A stretch of 64,000 nt of DNA, from positions 1 through 64,000 of the forward strand of contig JACQFE010000060.1 of the NCBI GenBank assembly GCA_016200265.1, read 5' to 3'. How positions within the stretch are numbered: the stretch's first letter is position 1; each line of letters starts with the position of its first letter. This DNA is from Planctomycetota bacterium. Its GTDB lineage: Bacteria; Planctomycetota; Phycisphaerae; UBA1845. Of this stretch, positions 25,004-33,714 are shown one piece after another. The translations under genes were made by a program, and so were the position numbers. A model generated the notes under the pieces. That model was not told the DNA's origin and did no database searches. It saw only the letters and a program-made list of their open reading frames with translations.

Positions 25004-26467
25004 ATGAAATCCGCCCTGGTCTTATTATTCGCTTCGTGTTTGGCATTCGTCTCATCGGTAAATGCGCGCGACGTTCGGTCACCGAAGAGAAACTCGCAAC
25101 GGGAAACGCGTGTGCAAGCTGCGGCGAACGTTGTTTCTCCGGCGTGCATCCAGGCATGCGAACAGCAGGCCGAGGATGTATTCCATTCCTGCATCGAGAA
25201 CGGGGGGACCGAGGAGAATTGTCGACATACGGCCAATGAATTCATGGCGTCGTGTGTCGCGCAGAATTGCGGGCAGCCACCGGATTGCGCCTCACAGTGC
25301 CACATGGCGGCCGAACAACTATTCCAATCGTGCATAGACGGCGGAGGTAGTGAGGACGACTGCCGCGCACAAGCGCATGCGGCGCTGGACACGTGCCTTC
25401 AGGATCAATGCGGACAGCCGCCGAGCTGCCAGGATCAATGCCAGGCTGGCGCCGAGCAGGCGTTTCATGCTTGCATCGGAGCGGGTGGAACGCAGGATGC
25501 GTGCCACACCGCAGCCCAGAATTTCCTGCACAACTGTCTGCAAACGAATTGCGGTCAGCCGCCGAGCTGCGAGGCGCAGTGCCACCAACACGCTGAGGAT
25601 GTGTATCAACAGTGCATTAGCGGCGGAGGTAGTCAGGATGCTTGCTCCGCGCAGGCCCACGATGCGTTCAACGTTTGCCTACAGAATCATTGCAACCTTC
25701 CGCCGCCCCCGACAGATTGCGAGCAACAGTGCCAGCAGCAGGCGGGAGAAGCGTACCATCATTGCATTGATCAAGGCGGCACTCAGGACGAATGTGCTGC
25801 CGCAGCCCACACCGTACTGACGAACTGCATCACGCAAAATTGTCACCAGCCGCCGCCTCCAGATTGCGAGACCCAGTGCGAGGAACACGCCCAACAGTTG
25901 TTCCATGATTGTACGGCCGCAGGCGGATCGCAGGACGATTGCCAGGCTGCGGCGCAGGAATTCTTGGCGCATTGCATCTACGAATTGTGCGGAGGTCCCC
26001 CGCCTCCCCCGCCTCCTCCGGACTGCGAAACTCAGTGCCACAATGCCGCGACGCAGCTTTACAATACTTGCATCAGCAACGGCGGTACGGCTGAACAATG
26101 CGGGCACGTTCGCGACGAATTCCTGCAGCATTGCTTAATCGAGGATTGCAATCTACCTCCTCCGCCTCCTCCGCCGGATTGCCAGGCCTCATGTCAGAAT
26201 GACGCGACTGAGGTTTATGACCACTGCGTGAGCAATGGCGGGACTGCGGAACAATGTGCCGCGGCACGCGATGAGTTCTACCAACATTGCCTTGTTGATC
26301 GCTGCAATGCTCAGCCGCCGCCCCCTCCGCCGAGCTGTGCAGACCAATGTGAGGCCGCCGCGAATGATGTGTACAACAATTGCATCCATCATGGCGGAAC
26401 CGCGGACCAATGTGGACATGCGCGACAGGAATTCCTAACCAACTGTCTTTCGCATTGCGGCCCGTGA
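25004..26467 (+). CDS. Secreted protein of nine tandem six-cysteine helical-hairpin-like repeats
   Basis: The protein has 487 residues; ATG 25004 follows AAGGAGG and begins a signal peptide (MKSALVLLFASCLAFVSSVNA). From residue 48 to the end it is nine repeats with the strict spacing C-x3-C-x10-C-x9-C-x10-C-x4-C, for example DCASQCHMAAEQLFQSC then GGGSEDDC. Each half (C-x3-C-x10-C and C-x10-C-x4-C) reads as an amphipathic helix rich in Ala, Gln and Glu, with a conserved GG(T/S)xxxC turn between. Linkers are GQPP in the first repeats and grow to polyproline (PPPPPPPP) in repeats 6-8. The last repeat has x3 before its final Cys. I do not recognise a named family; the layout recalls CHCH-type disulfide-stapled hairpins. 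It lies between two genes whose products share a C-terminal cassette. Confidence 0.9.
   Translation: MKSALVLLFASCLAFVSSVNARDVRSPKRNSQRETRVQAAANVVSPACIQACEQQAEDVFHSCIENGGTEENCRHTANEFMASCVAQNCGQPPDCASQCHMAAEQLFQSCIDGGGSEDDCRAQAHAALDTCLQDQCGQPPSCQDQCQAGAEQAFHACIGAGGTQDACHTAAQNFLHNCLQTNCGQPPSCEAQCHQHAEDVYQQCISGGGSQDACSAQAHDAFNVCLQNHCNLPPPPTDCEQQCQQQAGEAYHHCIDQGGTQDECAAAAHTVLTNCITQNCHQPPPPDCETQCEEHAQQLFHDCTAAGGSQDDCQAAAQEFLAHCIYELCGGPPPPPPPPDCETQCHNAATQLYNTCISNGGTAEQCGHVRDEFLQHCLIEDCNLPPPPPPPDCQASCQNDATEVYDHCVSNGGTAEQCAAARDEFYQHCLVDRCNAQPPPPPPSCADQCEAAANDVYNNCIHHGGTADQCGHARQEFLTNCLSHCGP
25145..26464 (+). repeat. Nine in-frame repeats of about 141-159 bp
   Basis: The coding DNA of the nine Cys repeats. 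Unit lengths differ mainly through the Pro-rich linker (CCGCCGCCC/CCTCCT tracts). The tracts near 26000, 26155 and 26317 are low-complexity C/T-rich runs, likely sites of slippage. Individual units differ widely in sequence apart from Cys, GG and Pro codons, so the expansion is old. Confidence 0.9.
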
Positions 26468-26487
26468 ATCGAGGGGATGGTGAAGGG

Positions 26488-28098
26488 GTGAAGCGCGGTA
26501 GTGAAAGGCGAAACCGCCGGGGCTTCCGGCGGATGGGAGCAGCCATCCCTTGCGCTGTAGTCTGCTTTTGCGTCTGCAACTTCGTCCGCGCCGGTGACAT
26601 CTATTGGGCTCAATCCTTCGATGACCGAATCCAGCACGCCGATAGCAGCGGCGCAAATGCCGTGACGCTCCTCTCCTGGCCGCAGGTGAATGGTGCCGTG
26701 GGAATTGCGGTGGACGCAATTCATGGAAAGGTGTATTGGGCTCAGACCTTCGGAAACCGCATCGCAACTGCAAGTCTCGATGGCAGCGGCCAACAGACCT
26801 TACTTGAGTGGCCCGAGCTCGACGGTCCAATCGCCATCGCACTGGATATCGCAGGTGGTAAAATCTATTGGGTTCAAAACACGGGCCCGCGAATCATGCG
26901 GGCAAACTTGGACGGCAGCAGCGCGGAGAATGTGGTCATTTGGCCCGATGTGAATGGCCCTGTCGGCATCGCCATTGATTCCGCCGCAGGAAAAATTTAT
27001 TGGGCGCAGACGTTTGGACCGCAGATCATGCGCGCCAATCTTAACGGTTCATCAATCGAAACCGTACTGGCATGGCCTAATCTGAATGGCCCCGTCGCAA
27101 TCGCCGTGGATCCCGCGGCACAGATGGTTTATTGGGCGCAATCTTCGGGCCCGAGCATCATGCGGACCCCTTATTCTGGAACCAATGTGCAGACGATCGT
27201 GCCGTGGCCTGATGTCGATGGGCCTACCGCTATTGCCCTCGACGCCGCAGGCGGAAAAGTCTATTGGGCGCAGAGCTACGATGACCGAATTCGCCGGGCT
27301 GACAAGAATGGTGGAAGCCTTGCTGAGACGCTCCTCTCCTGGCCTGTGGTCAGCGGGGCCACGTCCCTTGCATATGCAATTACGGCCGGAACTCCTGCAA
27401 ACTCGATGAGTCGTTATGTCACCATGGCGCCTGCGCCGGCCGCTCAGCCCGTCGCGTTTCGTGTGAAATTGGTTTCTTTGATGCACCCGAGCCCCTCGAA
27501 CATCCCGCAGAATCCGGCTCCGAATTTCTCTTCATTTGAAAGTCAGGTTCGTTGGGTAGGTCCGCCACACCTTTGCCAGGAGTCAGAGACGCCGTCTACG
27601 ATGTTTTCCTGTGCGGAGGTGCAATGTACACCCGAATATCAAAGCGATTGGGCATCCTGGGGCAATATTCAATTGTATGGAAACGCGATCGTGCCGAGTT
27701 CCAAGTACGCTTTGCAATCCATCTTCCAGGGATCAGATATCAATAACGAGGCCGCGTACTCGTCGGCCTTAACCCTTCAAACCGGTCGATGGGGCGATGT
27801 CGCTGCTCCGTTCCAGGGTCCTTGCACTTGTAACTCGGGCAGCGCGGAATGCGTCGTGAACGCCGATTGCGGCGCAAATGGTCCGTGCAACTGCCCGGCC
27901 TTGACTCAACCAAACATTCAGGACATTTCCGCGATCGTGGATAAGTTCAAGAGTGTTCCCAGTGCACCGTTCGTTGCTCGTGCGGACCTAGTGCCGAACA
28001 TCCCGGACAACGTCGTCAACATTTCGGACGTGGCGGCGTGCGTCGACGCTTTCAAGAATATTCAATATGTGCAACCGGGCCCCTCAACATGCCCGTAG
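26488..28098 (+). CDS. Secreted YWTD-like beta-propeller protein with shared C-terminal cassette
   Basis: The protein has 536 residues from GTG 26488, with GAGGGG ten bases upstream; ATG 26533 is an alternative. Either start gives a signal peptide (IPCAVVCFCVCNFVRA|GD). Residues about 35-300 are seven repeats of about 43 residues of the form GKIYWAQ-xGxxIMRANLDGSxxETVLxWPxxxGPxAIAxD. This is the LDL-receptor class B (YWTD) six-bladed propeller pattern with YWAQ in place of YWTD. The C-terminal 205 residues (LVSLMHPSPSNIPQNPAPNF to GPSTCP) nearly duplicate the end of the 1292-residue protein upstream, including NIQDISAIVDKFKSVP and NVVNISDVAACVD. Gene order and shared ends suggest a common location. 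No enzymatic motif is visible. Confidence 0.85.
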   Translation: MKRGSERRNRRGFRRMGAAIPCAVVCFCVCNFVRAGDIYWAQSFDDRIQHADSSGANAVTLLSWPQVNGAVGIAVDAIHGKVYWAQTFGNRIATASLDGSGQQTLLEWPELDGPIAIALDIAGGKIYWVQNTGPRIMRANLDGSSAENVVIWPDVNGPVGIAIDSAAGKIYWAQTFGPQIMRANLNGSSIETVLAWPNLNGPVAIAVDPAAQMVYWAQSSGPSIMRTPYSGTNVQTIVPWPDVDGPTAIALDAAGGKVYWAQSYDDRIRRADKNGGSLAETLLSWPVVSGATSLAYAITAGTPANSMSRYVTMAPAPAAQPVAFRVKLVSLMHPSPSNIPQNPAPNFSSFESQVRWVGPPHLCQESETPSTMFSCAEVQCTPEYQSDWASWGNIQLYGNAIVPSSKYALQSIFQGSDINNEAAYSSALTLQTGRWGDVAAPFQGPCTCNSGSAECVVNADCGANGPCNCPALTQPNIQDISAIVDKFKSVPSAPFVARADLVPNIPDNVVNISDVAACVDAFKNIQYVQPGPSTCP

Positions 28099-28452
28099 TT
28101 TGAAAAGGACTTTTCCAATGCGCAAGTTTTGAATCCCAGTTCGAGTGAAATTACTCGGACGGGGATCTTAATGTATTCTTAGCGCAATCCGCGTTGCTGC
28201 GACGGCCTTACTGTATTTCGAAAACGATCCAAAGCGTTTGATCTTGCTTAATTTCGCTAATCGAACCGTGCGATTGAGTGATCAACAAGCCTCGGGGGCG
28301 CGAGAATCATGCAAAAGTTCTCACAGTTGCAGCGAATTGGTACCATCATTGGCTCGACCGTTTGCCGTTAGTAAGTTAAGCTCACGCCTGTAGGCATCAG
28401 GAATTCGACTTCCCCAAAGAATTAATCATTACGTGAATTGAAAGGAAACCAA
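28099..28452. other. Intergenic region upstream of the phosphate operon
   Basis: No gene is supported. It should hold the promoter of pstS, but I find no convincing PHO-box-like direct repeats (CTGTCAT-type). AAAGGA at 28441-28446 is the pstS ribosome binding site. Confidence 0.45.
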
Positions 28453-29526
28453 GTGAAGAATTGTGGGTCAGAAACTGTTGAGGCTAACTTAGGCCGAAGC
28501 AGGTCACTATTCGGAATTCGGGAAATTGTTTTTGAAACACGATGTTCTGCGATAGTCTCGACCTTATTTTTCTGTAGCGGACTCGCATCCGCCGCGGACG
28601 TCGCCGGAACCGTGAAGATCGACGGCTCCAGCACGGTGGCGCCGATTTCGATGGCGGCCGCGGAATTGTTTCAGGCAAAAAACAAAGCCGTCAAAGTGAC
28701 CGTCGGAATTTCCGGCACCGGCGGGGGATTCAAGAAGTTTCTCGATGCGCAGGCAGAACTTCGAACGGACATCAGCGATGCGTCCCGCCCGATTGAAGCG
28801 ACTGAACTGAAGAAGGCGGAGGAGCACGGAGTGAAGTTTATGGAGCTTCCGCTGGCATGGGACGGCATCTGCGTGGTGGTTCACCCGTCGAATTCATTCT
28901 GCAATCATTTAACGGTTGAGGAATTGAAACGAATCTGGTCGCCGGACAGCAAGATCAACAATTGGAAGGACATTCGCGGCGGATTTCCTGATCTGCCTTT
29001 GAAGCTCTACGGCCCTGGAACCGACAGCGGGACATTTGACTACTTCACTCAAGCCATCGTCGGAAAGGAAAAGTCCTCGCGGGCGGATTATACGCCCAGC
29101 GAGAATGACAACGTGCTCGTGCAGGGAGTCGCTGGCGATCGAGGGTCGCTTGGCTATTTCGGCTATGCGTATTATGAAGCGAATAAGTCCAAGCTAAAGG
29201 CCATTGCGATTGATTCCGGCGACGGGAAACCGGTAACGCCCAGCGTGGCTTCGATTCGCGACGGCAGCTATAAGCCGCTGTCGCGCCCGCTCTTTTTGTA
29301 TGTGAACGCGGCAAGCTGGAAGCGACCTGAAGTCAAAGCGTTCGTCGAGTTTGTTTTTGCTGACCCGAAATCGATCGTCGAACATAAGCGCGTCAATTAC
29401 GTGTCATTGCCCGACGCGGTTTATGATCTTGCCCGACAACGTTTGAAGGAAGAAAAGACCGGGTCCGCAATGGCCAAAGCTCCGGCGGGCTTGCGCGATC
29501 TGGCGGCCATCTTCAGCGCCCCCTGA
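28453..29526 (+). CDS. pstS: Phosphate ABC transporter substrate-binding protein PstS
   Basis: The protein has 357 residues. GTG 28453 follows AAAGGA at six bases, better than the TTG used in the track. A signal sequence ends FFCSGLASA|ADVAGTVKIDGSSTVAP. Phosphate-binding loops are visible: DGSSTVAPI, GISGTGGGFKKF, ISDASRPIEATE and GPGTDSGTFDYFTQ. This matches the sphX/PstS type with an embedded SRPI segment. It binds inorganic phosphate in the periplasm and passes it to PstC/PstA. It is the first gene of pstSCAB-phoU; a 43-base gap precedes pstC. Induction by phosphate starvation is expected for the family, though no PHO box is seen. Confidence 0.94.
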   Translation: MKNCGSETVEANLGRSRSLFGIREIVFETRCSAIVSTLFFCSGLASAADVAGTVKIDGSSTVAPISMAAAELFQAKNKAVKVTVGISGTGGGFKKFLDAQAELRTDISDASRPIEATELKKAEEHGVKFMELPLAWDGICVVVHPSNSFCNHLTVEELKRIWSPDSKINNWKDIRGGFPDLPLKLYGPGTDSGTFDYFTQAIVGKEKSSRADYTPSENDNVLVQGVAGDRGSLGYFGYAYYEANKSKLKAIAIDSGDGKPVTPSVASIRDGSYKPLSRPLFLYVNAASWKRPEVKAFVEFVFADPKSIVEHKRVNYVSLPDAVYDLARQRLKEEKTGSAMAKAPAGLRDLAAIFSAP

Positions 29527-29569
29527 TCATTCTGGAGTGTGTTCGTCTTCCAAGGGAACATCATTCGAC

Positions 29570-30502
29570 ATGAGTTCTGCGTCCATTCTAACACCAAGTG
29601 AGGCGGCTCGAGGACGTACGCTGCTCTATGTTCGCGAATGGTTCATCCGATCGGCCTTGTTTCTCTGTGCCATGGTTTCGATCGCCACGACGGTCGGGAT
29701 TGTCTGGGTACTCATCGCGGAATCGGTCAGCTTCTTTCGAGTCGTCCCAGTTTTTGATTTTCTAACGGGCACGCGCTGGGCGCCGCTGATCGAGCCGAAA
29801 AGCTTCGGTGTTCTCCCCTTGATTTGCGGTACATCGCTCGTTGCAGGCGGGGCTTTACTGGTCGCAGTACCGATCGGACTCGCGTCAGCTCTATTCATGA
29901 GTGAATTCTCTCCTGCGGGCCTCAGGAATGTTTTGAAGCCGATGTTGGAAATACTCGCCGGGATTCCGACAGTCGTTTACGGCTATTTCGCGTTGACCTT
30001 TATCACGCCGAAAATCCTTCAGCCACTGTTTCAGTCCACGGAAATTTTCAACGCCGCCAGCGCTGCGATCGTCGTCGGAATCATGATTATTCCTACGATC
30101 GCTTCGTTGGGCGATGACGCGCTCCGCGCAGTTCCGCGAACACTTCGAGAGGCCGCGTATGCGTTATCCGCCACGAAACTCGAAGTTTCGACGAGGGTGG
30201 TTTTTCCAGCGGCGGCATCGGGCATTGTGGCGAGCATCCTGCTGGCGTTGGGAAGGGCCATTGGTGAAACAATGGCGGTCGCAATCGCCGCCGGCGCAAT
30301 GCCCCGTCTTTCATTGAATCCGTTGAAAAGTATCGAAACGCTAACCGCGTTTATCGTGGAAGTGGCCGGCGGTGACACTCCGGCCGGCGGCGTCGAATAT
30401 CAAACCATCTTCGCGGTCGGACTCACGCTATTTGTGATCACGCTGTCAATCAATTTTATCGCACGGGCCGTCCTGAATCGGTTCAAGGAGAGTTACGAGT
30501 GA
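29570..30502 (+). CDS. pstC: Phosphate ABC transporter permease PstC
   Basis: The protein has 310 residues from ATG 29570 (MSSASILTPSEAARG), with AAGGGAA upstream; the track GTG at 29537 is less convincing. About six membrane segments are present. The large periplasmic loop after the first one contains FDFLTGTRWAPLIEPKSFGVLPLICGT, as in PstC. The EAA cytoplasmic loop for PstB contact is DDALRAVPRTLREAAYALSATKLEVSTRVVFPAAASGIVAS. It pairs with PstA to form the phosphate channel. Its stop overlaps the pstA start by four bases, so the two are translationally coupled. Confidence 0.94.
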   Translation: MSSASILTPSEAARGRTLLYVREWFIRSALFLCAMVSIATTVGIVWVLIAESVSFFRVVPVFDFLTGTRWAPLIEPKSFGVLPLICGTSLVAGGALLVAVPIGLASALFMSEFSPAGLRNVLKPMLEILAGIPTVVYGYFALTFITPKILQPLFQSTEIFNAASAAIVVGIMIIPTIASLGDDALRAVPRTLREAAYALSATKLEVSTRVVFPAAASGIVASILLALGRAIGETMAVAIAAGAMPRLSLNPLKSIETLTAFIVEVAGGDTPAGGVEYQTIFAVGLTLFVITLSINFIARAVLNRFKESYE

Positions 30503-31386
30503 CTTCCCGGCCCGCGGACATGGATTATGCGCCATTGCTCGTCTGGCGACGAACCAAATCCGCAATGTTTTTGGTCATTTGCGCAGTGATGGGTTGCCTG
30601 GGGCTTGTCGCTCTTGCCGCACTCATTGCCACCATCATCCGCGACGGCGCCAGTCATTTGAGCCTTGACTTTCTAACGAATTTTCCGTCCATGTTCCCCG
30701 AAGCATCCGGGGTCAAGAGTGCGTTGCACGGCTCGATTTGGTTAGTTGTCATTACGATTGTCTTTTCCGTACCCATCGGGATTGGTGCGGCCGTTTACCT
30801 CGAGGAATTCGCCCCCGACAATCGCCTGACCCGCTTGATCCACTTGAATATTTCGAATCTCGCCGGTGTTCCTTCGATCGTCTTTGGCCTGCTCGGATTG
30901 ACGATTTTCGTCCGCTGGAGCCGGTTTGACCGAAGCATATTCTCGGGCGGGCTTACCCTCTGTCTTCTCGTCCTTCCGGTGATCATCATCGCAAGCCAGG
31001 AGGCGCTGCTTGCCGTCCCGAAGTCGTTCCGGTTGGCCGCCTATGCCCTCGGTGCGACCCGCTGGCAGACGGTACGCTACCATGTCTTGCCGGTCGCACT
31101 GCCGGGAATGATGACCGGCATCATTTTGGCGCTTTCAAGAGCCATCGGGGAGGCCGCTCCATTGATCATTGTTGGGGCCATCGCCTACATCACATTTGTC
31201 CCCGATGGTCTGAAGTCGCAATTCACCGCATTGCCAATTCAGATTTATTTCTGGTCCAACCAGCCGGACCCGGAGTTCCAGAATTTGGCCGCCTCGGCTA
31301 GCATTGTCCTGCTTGGCGTGCTGATCCCGCTGAACGCCATTGCGGTCCTGATTCGCGGGTTGCGGCAGAGAAAGAGGGCGTGGTGA
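30499..31386 (+). CDS. pstA: Phosphate ABC transporter permease PstA
   Basis: The protein has 295 residues, with a GTG start in a GTGA overlap with pstC. It has a short N-terminal segment, then six membrane helices ([54 protein letters not shown]). The EAA loop is [42 protein letters not shown], and the later helices include [17 protein letters not shown]. It forms the second half of the transmembrane phosphate pathway. The end overlaps pstB. Confidence 0.94.
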   Translation: MTSRPADMDYAPLLVWRRTKSAMFLVICAVMGCLGLVALAALIATIIRDGASHLSLDFLTNFPSMFPEASGVKSALHGSIWLVVITIVFSVPIGIGAAVYLEEFAPDNRLTRLIHLNISNLAGVPSIVFGLLGLTIFVRWSRFDRSIFSGGLTLCLLVLPVIIIASQEALLAVPKSFRLAAYALGATRWQTVRYHVLPVALPGMMTGIILALSRAIGEAAPLIIVGAIAYITFVPDGLKSQFTALPIQIYFWSNQPDPEFQNLAASASIVLLGVLIPLNAIAVLIRGLRQRKRAW

Positions 31387-32240
31387 ACCAGGTGCTCGAC
31401 CAACCGATCCGGTCGCCAAAGTCGCAAATCGTCCATTCTGATCATCGCGAGTCGAGTCCACGGGAATCCCATCAATCACATACTCCAACGTCGGAAGTTG
31501 TGGTTCGAACCGAGGACCTGACGATCCGATATGGGAATTTCGCGGCGGTTCGGAACGTCACCCTCGATTTATTGGCTCATCAGGTATCCGCGATCATCGG
31601 ACCATCGGGTTGCGGCAAAAGCACGCTCCTTCGAGCGATCAATCGAATGAACGAATTCGTTCCCGGCACATCCGTGGAAGGTCGGCTTTTGTATCGCGGT
31701 CGGCATGTCTACGATTCGGACTGTGATCCGGTCGAGCTTCGCCGCCGAATCGGAATGGTTTTCCAGAAACCCAACCCTTTTCCCAAATCGATCTTCAAGA
31801 ACGTGGCCTGGGGGCCGATGATAAACGGGTATCGAGGCAACATCGGCGACCTCGTGGAGCGGTCGCTCAAGCAAGCGGCGCTTTGGGACGAAGTGAAGGA
31901 CAAGCTTCACGACAGCGCCTATGCTCTTTCAGGAGGACAACAGCAACGTTTGTGCATTGCCCGTGCTGTCGCGCTTGAACCTGACGTCTTATTGATGGAT
32001 GAGCCGTGCTCGGCTCTAGATCCGATTGCCACGGCGAGGATTGAGGATTTGATCGACGCTTTGAAAAAACGCTACACGGTCGTGCTCGTGACCCATAACA
32101 TGCAGCAGGCGGCGAGAGTATCCGATCGCACCGCGTTTCTCTACATGGGCGAGCTCATTGAGGTTAATGACACGAACACCATTTTCACCAAGCCCGGGAA
32201 CCAGCGTACGCAGGACTACATCACCGGGCGGTTCGGATAA
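31380..32240 (+). CDS. pstB: Phosphate ABC transporter ATPase PstB
   Basis: The protein has 286 residues. GTG 31380 or the next GTG at 31383 both overlap the pstA stop. The first 40 residues are a polar extension absent from most PstB proteins. The core begins [25 protein letters not shown]. Walker A is [18 protein letters not shown], the signature [14 protein letters not shown], Walker [17 protein letters not shown], and the switch His [19 protein letters not shown]. The RMNE and [19 protein letters not shown] segments are PstB-specific. It hydrolyses ATP to drive phosphate uptake. Six bases separate it from phoU. Confidence 0.95.
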   Translation: MVNQVLDQPIRSPKSQIVHSDHRESSPRESHQSHTPTSEVVVRTEDLTIRYGNFAAVRNVTLDLLAHQVSAIIGPSGCGKSTLLRAINRMNEFVPGTSVEGRLLYRGRHVYDSDCDPVELRRRIGMVFQKPNPFPKSIFKNVAWGPMINGYRGNIGDLVERSLKQAALWDEVKDKLHDSAYALSGGQQQRLCIARAVALEPDVLLMDEPCSALDPIATARIEDLIDALKKRYTVVLVTHNMQQAARVSDRTAFLYMGELIEVNDTNTIFTKPGNQRTQDYITGRFG

Positions 32241-32246
32241 GAAGCC

Positions 32247-32909
32247 ATGACCGCCCATTTCGTCGATTTGCTTAACGAGTTGAAAGGCCGATCGCTCCGC
32301 ATGGCGACGCTTGTGGAAGACATTCTGCAAGATGCCTGCGACGCGCTTTTTCATACCGATCATGTATTGGCGCAGCAGGTCGTCGAGCGCGATCGGGATG
32401 TGGATGCCGAAGAAGTCGAAGTCGAGGCTGAAGTCATTCGGCTTTTGGCGCTCTATCAGCCCGTCGGATCGGATCTGCGAATTCTCTGCACGCTGCTCAA
32501 GATCAACAACGATCTGGAGCGAATCGCGGATTGCGCAGTGAACATCGGCGAGCGGGCGCGACACCTCGATTTGCGAAAGCTCGCCGGGCGATTTCTCGAT
32601 CTTCGAAAGATGGCCCCACTCGTTCAGCGGATTCTGCATGACGCCATGCAGGCATTTGGATCCCAGGCAATCGATGAGGCCGAAAAGGTCTTCAGCGCTG
32701 AACATGCCGTCGATGCCCTGTACGGGCAAACGGTGCGCCAAATCGTTGAAGAAGGTTCAAAGAACGCCGAAGAAATGCCCTCTTTGGTGGACATCCTTTC
32801 GGTGGCCAAAAACCTCGAACGCATCGCGGATCACGCCACGAACATCGCTGAGGATGTCGTCTACGTCCAAACCGGCGAAATCGTTCGGCATCGATTGGCC
32901 CGCATGTAG
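32247..32909 (+). CDS. phoU: Phosphate signalling protein PhoU
   Basis: The protein has 220 residues, the normal length, made of two three-helix bundles with the repeated metal-binding signature E/DxxxD. The first has ERDRDVDAEEVEVEAEVIRLLALYQPVGSDLRILCTLLKINNDLERIADCAVNIGERA. The second has LVDILSVAKNLERIADHATNIAEDVVYVQTGEIVRH. PhoU links the Pst transporter to the phosphate two-component system, and it is the last gene of the operon. No phoR/phoB pair lies within the window. Confidence 0.95.
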   Translation: MTAHFVDLLNELKGRSLRMATLVEDILQDACDALFHTDHVLAQQVVERDRDVDAEEVEVEAEVIRLLALYQPVGSDLRILCTLLKINNDLERIADCAVNIGERARHLDLRKLAGRFLDLRKMAPLVQRILHDAMQAFGSQAIDEAEKVFSAEHAVDALYGQTVRQIVEEGSKNAEEMPSLVDILSVAKNLERIADHATNIAEDVVYVQTGEIVRHRLARM

Positions 32910-33142
32910 ACGGAATCAGACGGCTATCAACCACATGATCCAACGCCCGTTAGCACTGCGGACGAGGTGCTGCGGAGGGCGGGAAATAGAGCCGAAACAC
33001 AAGCAAGGTGTGACACTGGAAAGCTGACTCGGTTGACAATTTATGATGTTTTGGCGATAGTCCAGTACAATCTTTGGATGGCTGTCGCGGCCTAGAGATT
33101 ATCGCGGTCGTAGGTGCTTTGATGCAAAGAGGTCCATTGTCG

Positions 33143-33616
33143 ATGGCCAAGTTTGTGCGTGGCTTCGCTGTCATGGGGATGGTCGGCGCGATGGCGTTGC
33201 GCCCTCCGGGAGCTGACGCTCTCGTGATTCACGATCACGAAGGACACGATACGCACGTCCACTTCGTGGGCCAATCATACCTGCGTCAATGGCCATCTGA
33301 TCACCACCATCATTACGGCGCAGCGCACAAGTCGGAAAAAGGAACACCGAACAACCCGTTGGCGTCAATAGCCAAGTCCCACCAGATCGTGATTCCCCTT
33401 GTCCATTATTCGTCAACTATAGCGCTGCTTGATCGACCTATGGCCCTGGTACCGCTGGGACTCCAATCGTACTTCCAAGTGTGTAGTAATGCAGTGCCGG
33501 ACTTTTGGGCCGCAACTTGTCTAGCGTTTGATCTTGCGCCACCTGCTACCGCCAATGCAACGGCGTCGCGGATGCTCGTGTCGATCCTTCGCAGCAATCA
33601 CGCACTTCTCATTTGA
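33143..33616 (+). CDS. Small His-rich secreted or membrane protein upstream of a metal efflux pump
   Basis: The protein has 157 residues from ATG 33143, with AAAGAGG 11 bases upstream; the track start at a TTG is unlikely. The N-terminus (MAKFVRGFAVMGMVGAMALRPPGADA) looks like a signal peptide. Two His-rich patches follow, IHDHEGHDTHVHF and WPSDHHHHYGAAH, suitable for binding zinc, copper or nickel. The remainder has no recognised motif; two Cys sit near the end (QVCSNAVPDFWAATCLAF). Its position just before an RND adaptor and a CzcA/CusA-type pump suggests a periplasmic metal buffer or sensor. Function is inferred from composition and context only. Confidence 0.6.
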   Translation: MAKFVRGFAVMGMVGAMALRPPGADALVIHDHEGHDTHVHFVGQSYLRQWPSDHHHHYGAAHKSEKGTPNNPLASIAKSHQIVIPLVHYSSTIALLDRPMALVPLGLQSYFQVCSNAVPDFWAATCLAFDLAPPATANATASRMLVSILRSNHALLI

Positions 33617-33714
33617 TCCCGAACTGATGGCCTTGTTGAGTCCGTCGGCGCCCCAAGCACCGACATTTCTTTCTGCGCGCTGAATCTCAAGAAATTAATT
33701 AGGGCCGATGCATT

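Noticed and set aside
25145-26464. CRISPR array (regular repeats of about 147 bp)
   Set aside because: The repeats are in-frame protein repeats with variable sequence, not short identical repeats with unique spacers. No CRISPR array was seen anywhere in the window.
26073-26600. Minus-strand ORF of 175 aa opposite the Cys-repeat gene
   Set aside because: It is the antisense of repetitive Cys/Pro codons and gives an Arg/His-rich sequence without motif; the plus-strand gene has signal peptide, ribosome binding site and regular repeats.
28099-28452. PHO box upstream of pstS
   Set aside because: I looked for CTGTCAT-type direct repeats and found none convincing; planctomycete PhoB sites may differ.
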